This document shows positions 60,545 through 64,000 of a stretch of 64,000 nt of DNA, piece after piece (position 1 is the stretch's first letter; each line of letters starts with the position of its first letter). The notes under the pieces were generated by a model, which was not told the origin of the DNA, did no database searches, and saw only the letters and a program-made list of their open reading frames with translations. A program made the translations under genes and the position numbers. The DNA is from Christiangramia sp. OXR-203 (GTDB lineage: Bacteria > Bacteroidota > Bacteroidia > Flavobacteriales > Flavobacteriaceae): NCBI RefSeq assembly GCF_034372165.1, contig NZ_CP139698.1, positions 124,001 through 188,000 on the forward strand, given 5' to 3'.

Positions 60545-61288
60545 ATGCGATACATCAAAATGGCAGGCATCCTTTTATGGAGAATCTGGTTCTATATTCT
60601 CCTGATCGTACCAATTGTGATAATGCTTCCCGTTTTGATCGTTTTCACCACTTCTGAAAAGTTTTACCCTCAGTATTTCGTTTGCTCCCGTATATGGGCA
60701 AAATGTATCCTCTACGGAATGGGTTTCTGGGTTAAAGTTAAAGCTGAAGAAATTCCTGAAAAACATAAAAGCTATATGCTGGTGGCGAATCATACCAGTA
60801 TGCTTGATATTATGCAGATGCTGGTCATTATGAAGCAACCTTTCGTTTTTATAGGAAAAAAGGAACTGAGTAAAATCCCTGTATTCGGATTCTTCTATAA
60901 GCGTACCTGTATCCTGGTGGATCGGAAGAACCAGCAAAGCCGGAAAGCTGCATTTCTGGAAGCACAAAGAAGATTAAAACAAGGAAATTCAATTTGCATA
61001 TTTCCTGAAGGTGGAGTGCCAGATGATCATTCGGTCGTGCTGGATCAATTTAAAGAAGGAGCTTTTAGACTGGCCATTGAACATCAGATTCCAATCGTTC
61101 CCATCACATTTCATGATTCGAAAAGAAGATTTTCATATAGATTCCTTTCGGGCAGCCCCGGGAAGTTAAGAGTCAGGATCCATCATTTTATCCCTACCCT
61201 TGGCCTTGAAATGACCGATAGAAAGGAAATCAAAAACTCGACTTTCAATATTATTCATGATGAGCTGGTAGATCCTTCGGTTTATTAG
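60545..61288 (+). CDS. plsC: 1-acyl-sn-glycerol-3-phosphate acyltransferase (PlsC-type)
   Basis: This 247-residue membrane-bound acyltransferase makes phosphatidic acid from lysophosphatidic acid. It has an N-terminal hydrophobic helix (about 10-32), the catalytic NHTSMLD (HX4D, about 79-85), and the substrate motif IFPEGG (about 156-161). The start is either ATG 60545 or ATG 60560 (MAGILLWRIW); the promoter position suggests the second. Its TTAG stop overlaps the convergent barrel-protein gene by 4 nt. Confidence 0.9.
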   Translation: MRYIKMAGILLWRIWFYILLIVPIVIMLPVLIVFTTSEKFYPQYFVCSRIWAKCILYGMGFWVKVKAEEIPEKHKSYMLVANHTSMLDIMQMLVIMKQPFVFIGKKELSKIPVFGFFYKRTCILVDRKNQQSRKAAFLEAQRRLKQGNSICIFPEGGVPDDHSVVLDQFKEGAFRLAIEHQIPIVPITFHDSKRRFSYRFLSGSPGKLRVRIHHFIPTLGLEMTDRKEIKNSTFNIIHDELVDPSVY

Positions 61289-62847
61289 AAAGTATAGCTA
61301 ATCCCTGAGTAAACCCCGAAATTAACTGGACGTACATTATCAACATTATTAAAAGTGTTGACCTGGTATTTCATCATAGGTTCTACGCTAAGGCTTATTT
61401 TGTTGCTAATTTCATAATCCACCCCAATCCCAACATTCGTACTAAAACTTGTTTTATTGATATTGGAAGCTGTTCCAAGTTTGGTCCTGGACTCAGCCGT
61501 TACAAGATCCACACTGTTCTGGTCAAGGAAAAGTCCACTTGCACCACCAATGAGATTTAGTCCAAAGCGTTCGTCAACCAAAGCGTATTCCACTTCCAGC
61601 GGAACTTCGATAAACCCAAATTGCTGATTGATCTCTCCAGGAGTGAATACAGTTGGAGAAATAATACTTCCGTTGCTGTTATCACTATTTCCGCCAAAAC
61701 TAGGTAGACCACTATCATTAGGAGACTCAACCCTAATTTCGATGTTGTCTTCCGTAGAATTTATATTTTCAAAGCCTGGATTCATTGCCGTTGGGCTATA
61801 AGATACATTGGCAATGTTCTGACTCATATTCACTTTGCTGATTCCAGTTCTAATCTTGATATTTTTCGCGATATCATAAGCCAGCTTAACACCGTATGAA
61901 AAGGTAACTTCAGCATTCGTGGAATTGTTTGAAAACTGGTTTGAAAGTTCATTTCCATCCCCAAGATTAGCATAGAAAACGGGTGCGGCAAATGTTGACA
62001 GACGAAGATTTTTCTGGTTGAGGTTTTCATCCTCCTCGTTTTCTTTATTTTCTTCGGAAGTTTTTGCAGCTAATAACTCTTCGAGTTGGTTTAAGGAAGT
62101 ATCCTGTAAAATAGCAGTACTTAGCAGTTCATCAGAAAGTTCAGGATTTCTTTCATTCCAGTAGTTTTCGAATATACTTTCTACGGTATTTCTCTTTGCA
62201 TCTTCATCGGTCAAAGTTATTGCTTCGTTGGTGAGAGATGTAGTTGCTGAGGTACGATATTTATTATTTAAATTATTTTCTTCTGAATTGTTATTACCAT
62301 TTTCGTGATGAGTATAACGGGAATCTTCTTTTGATCTTTGATTGGTCTGGGATTCATTTCTTCCCGAATCATCTAGATATTCTTGATCTTCAGCTGTGGT
62401 ATTGCTGTTTTTATCAGCAATTGCTGCATTAGAACTGCTTGTTTCTTCAGAGTTGTTATTAGTTTTTTGTCCGTTATGGTAAGCGGCACCAGATTGTTCT
62501 TTTTGATTGTTCTTATCCTCATTCACTATTCTTTCTTCTGAAGGAGATTCCTGATCAATACTTTCATTGTTTTCTGCTCCCGTTTCAATCGATTCGTTCA
62601 CAAATCCAGGTTCTGAAACTTCCGTAGTGGAAAGATTCATTTTCCAGATTCCCGTGGCTACTAAGGCTAAAATTGCAGCTGCAGCACTAAATTTAAGCCA
62701 GAGTGGAATTACCGGCTTTTTAGCAACCGGTGGTGTTCCGGCATCCAGCCGTGCCGATATTTTCTCCCAGTTTCTAGGAGATGGTTCTTTCTCGAAGTCC
62801 TTGAACTTCTCCTGAAAGATCCTGTCTATGTTCTTTTTCTCTTTCAT
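61285..62847 (-). CDS. Probable dual-membrane anti-sigma factor: cytoplasmic anti-sigma N-terminus, TM helix, outer-membrane beta barrel
   Basis: This 520-residue protein has no signal peptide. Residues about 1-48 are charged and cytoplasmic-like, with FKDFEKEPSPRNWEKISARL, the P..W..I...L pattern of Bacteroidota anti-sigma N-termini. One TM helix spans about 49-70. A long low-complexity linker rich in Asn, Glu, Ser and Gln (about 75-275) follows. The last 240 residues are beta-strand rich, with aromatic ends and a final Phe (SGISYTF), as in BAM-assembled barrels. The gene overlaps the ECF sigma gene by 4 nt (ATGA). Together these suggest a membrane-spanning signal relay; similar dual-membrane anti-sigma factors have, as I recall, been described in Bacteroides. 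Confidence 0.75.
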   Translation of the reverse strand: MKEKKNIDRIFQEKFKDFEKEPSPRNWEKISARLDAGTPPVAKKPVIPLWLKFSAAAAILALVATGIWKMNLSTTEVSEPGFVNESIETGAENNESIDQESPSEERIVNEDKNNQKEQSGAAYHNGQKTNNNSEETSSSNAAIADKNSNTTAEDQEYLDDSGRNESQTNQRSKEDSRYTHHENGNNNSEENNLNNKYRTSATTSLTNEAITLTDEDAKRNTVESIFENYWNERNPELSDELLSTAILQDTSLNQLEELLAAKTSEENKENEEDENLNQKNLRLSTFAAPVFYANLGDGNELSNQFSNNSTNAEVTFSYGVKLAYDIAKNIKIRTGISKVNMSQNIANVSYSPTAMNPGFENINSTEDNIEIRVESPNDSGLPSFGGNSDNSNGSIISPTVFTPGEINQQFGFIEVPLEVEYALVDERFGLNLIGGASGLFLDQNSVDLVTAESRTKLGTASNINKTSFSTNVGIGVDYEISNKISLSVEPMMKYQVNTFNNVDNVRPVNFGVYSGISYTF

Positions 62848-63386
62848 GATGATTTCACCGCTTTTGAGTTCTGTACCAATTCAATTTTCTCCTTTAAAGA
62901 AGTTCTGGCTCTGGCCAGGTTTGATTTCGAAGTTCCCTCAGTGATACTTAATAAATCTGAAATTTCTTTATGAGAATAGCCGTCCAGCACATACAGGTTA
63001 AATACCTGTCTATATCTGTCTGGTAATTCCTGTACACATTGTAAGAGGAAGTCCACGGAAATATTTTCTGTTTCAATTTCTATTTCATCTTCCTGCAGAT
63101 CTTCTTCGTTGGTAATGCCGTAAACTTTTTGTTGTCTGTGTTGTTGCAGTGATGTGTTGATAAGAATACGTTTCATCCAACCCTCAAAAGATCCTTTATC
63201 CTGAAACTGACCAATCTTTTCGAAAATGGTCACAAACCCGTCCTGCAAATTATCTTCCGCCTGTTGATAGTTATCAGAATATTTCAGGCATACCCCAAAC
63301 AACTTGGGGGAATAGAGCCTGTAAAGCTCTTCCTGAGCTTTTCTTTCGTTTTGCTTACAACGGTAGATGAGGTCTTTAGAACCCAC
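62844..63386 (-). CDS. ECF-type RNA polymerase sigma factor
   Basis: This 180-residue sigma-70 family factor has region 2 (about 18-85: LYSPKLFGVCLKYSDNYQQA, DNLQDGFVTIFEKI) and region 4 (about 112-165: LPDRYRQVFNLYVLDGYSHKEISDLLSITEGTSKSNLARAR, a helix-turn-helix for the -35 region). No region 3 or extra domain is present, so it is an ECF group member. The start is a GTG at 63386, because the nearby ATG is out of frame. The gene overlaps the putative anti-sigma gene by 4 nt and lies 21 nt after the lipoprotein gene. Confidence 0.92.
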   Translation of the reverse strand: MGSKDLIYRCKQNERKAQEELYRLYSPKLFGVCLKYSDNYQQAEDNLQDGFVTIFEKIGQFQDKGSFEGWMKRILINTSLQQHRQQKVYGITNEEDLQEDEIEIETENISVDFLLQCVQELPDRYRQVFNLYVLDGYSHKEISDLLSITEGTSKSNLARARTSLKEKIELVQNSKAVKSS

Positions 63387-63407
63387 GTATTCATTTTAGG
63401 TTAGTAG

Positions 63408-63842
63408 TTATGACTGCTCCATTACAACAGGAATGGTAACTTCTTCATATATCGCTTCATCTCCATCCTGTCCCTTCCAGAATCTAAAAGTGTAATCTCT
63501 TTCTTCATCAATGGTCACCACAAACTTTGTACTTGAAGATGTTCCAATAACATCTCTGGTACAGGAACTATTTTCGACAACAGCGGTAACAACCGAAATG
63601 TAAATCTGGCTTCTTTCTTCTGAAGTAGTGCCTGCTCTTCGAGCGTCCACTGCCTGAAAGTTATTACAATCTGATGGAAAGACGAAATCTACTCTTACAT
63701 CGTAAGTATTACCTAATACGAATTCATCTGGTAGATCGTGACTTGTAATACTTGCTAATTCGTAGGAGGTGATTTGGGAATCATTGTCTACTGAACAATT
63801 TATTAGCAGTAATGTTAGGGCTATTACAACCAATTTTCTCAT
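63408..63842 (-). CDS. Small lipoprotein upstream of the ECF sigma gene
   Basis: This 144-residue lipoprotein has lipobox LLLINC (Cys at about 16). The mature chain has strands such as YDVRVDFVFPSDCNNFQA and YTFRFWKGQDGDEAIYEE and three further Cys, suggesting one or more disulphides. No family is recognised. The start at 63842 places the signal peptide at the N-terminus; longer in-frame starts add residues without a signal. It is on the same strand and 21 nt upstream of the sigma gene, with no terminator between them, so it is likely the first gene of the operon. Confidence 0.75.
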   Translation of the reverse strand: MRKLVVIALTLLLINCSVDNDSQITSYELASITSHDLPDEFVLGNTYDVRVDFVFPSDCNNFQAVDARRAGTTSEERSQIYISVVTAVVENSSCTRDVIGTSSSTKFVVTIDEERDYTFRFWKGQDGDEAIYEEVTIPVVMEQS

Positions 63843-63898
63843 ATTCTTATTGCTTTTATAGTAGATGCAATAATTGAGAAATGGTTGCGTAGGTATCA

Positions 63899-63925
63899 AA
63901 AAAAATCCCCGGATGGGGATTTTTA
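63899..63925 (-). terminator. Intrinsic terminator of the recA-like gene
   Basis: AAAAATCCCC and GGGGATTTTT form a 10-bp stem with a 4-nt loop, 2 nt after the partial gene's stop on the minus strand and followed by T residues. It separates recA from the lipoprotein-sigma operon. Confidence 0.8.
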
Positions 63926-63926
63926 A

Positions 63927-64000
63927 TTAAGCTTCTCTAGCGACCTTGATCGCATCTTTAATTTTGACTTCCAGTTCTTCCATAAGATCTGGATTGTCTT
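63927..64000 (-). CDS. recA: RecA recombinase, C-terminal end only (partial)
   Basis: Only the last 23 codons are in the window, encoding DNPDLMEELEVKIKDAI and a short Ala/Glu tail before TAA. The NPxLxxELExKIxxA pattern matches the C-terminus of bacterial RecA. The gene extends past the right edge, so identity rests on this tail alone. Confidence 0.65.
   Translation of the reverse strand, partial: DNPDLMEELEVKIKDAIKVAREA

Overview
The window looks like core chromosome of a marine-type Flavobacteriaceae bacterium (Bacteroidota), plausibly close to Gramella/Christiangramia. The genus is inferred from gene content and protein flavour and was not tested. Lineage marks are the AT-rich spacers, promoters with a TAnnTTTG -7 element and few strong Shine-Dalgarno sites, many SPII lipoproteins, an SprE/PorW-like gliding/T9SS lipoprotein, an F-ATPase operon without beta and epsilon, and several Bacteroidota-only families (DUF4175, DUF4292, DUF4837, DUF5687, DUF6341, DUF6427, DUF6909; DUF names are from memory). 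I saw no insertion sequence, prophage, CRISPR array or rRNA. There is one tRNA (Cys). No gene-free stretch exceeds about 300 bases.

Layout. 0-10 kb: a small membrane protein divergent from RNase R, a LysE-type exporter, tRNA-Cys, folB, a ZIP metal transporter, glnS, a YtxH/holin-like stress trio, an SPFH protein and gltX. 10-17 kb: a large DUF4175 coiled-coil membrane protein, ybeY, mnmG and a methyltransferase. mnmG is bracketed by two identical perfect 16-bp palindromes that match chromosomal parS. 17-23 kb: an OmpH/Skp-like lipoprotein, DoxX-like protein, DNA polymerase III delta prime, pgk, a LysM lytic transglycosylase, a DUF4837 lipoprotein and tatA. 23-31 kb: a tight run of M23 peptidase, GH3-family enzyme, a DUF6909 protein with a nucleoside-phosphorylase-like C-terminus, rfbC, rfbD, a UDP-glucuronate decarboxylase-like SDR and a GT2 enzyme, facing a PaaK/CapK-like adenylating enzyme.

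32-39 kb: purD, DUF6341, DUF6427, DUF4254, a GT9 glycosyltransferase, a PaaE-type ferredoxin reductase and an ABC exporter pair. 39-49 kb: SprE/PorW, a bactofilin, AtpZ, a small membrane protein and atpBEFHAG, with a strong hairpin directly after atpE. 49-56 kb: a Wzx-like flippase, dut, a sugar nucleotidyltransferase, a TPR protein, a DUF4292 lipoprotein (possibly LolB-like), an EnvC-like activator and two envelope proteins. 56-64 kb: an acyl-CoA thioesterase, a HU-like/SPOR protein, dprA, trpS, a PlsC-type acyltransferase, then a minus-strand operon of lipoprotein, ECF sigma factor and a protein that appears to cross both membranes (cytoplasmic anti-sigma-like N-terminus, one TM helix, disordered periplasmic linker, outer-membrane beta barrel). 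The 3' end of a probable recA closes the window.

The themes are translation and tRNA biology, envelope and surface-polysaccharide assembly, and energy generation. The best candidates for unusual biology are the dual-membrane sigma/anti-sigma operon, the parS pair around mnmG, the GH3 plus phosphorylase-like pair, and the RNA hairpin between atpE and atpF. Several convergent gene pairs overlap at their stop codons with no terminator between them.
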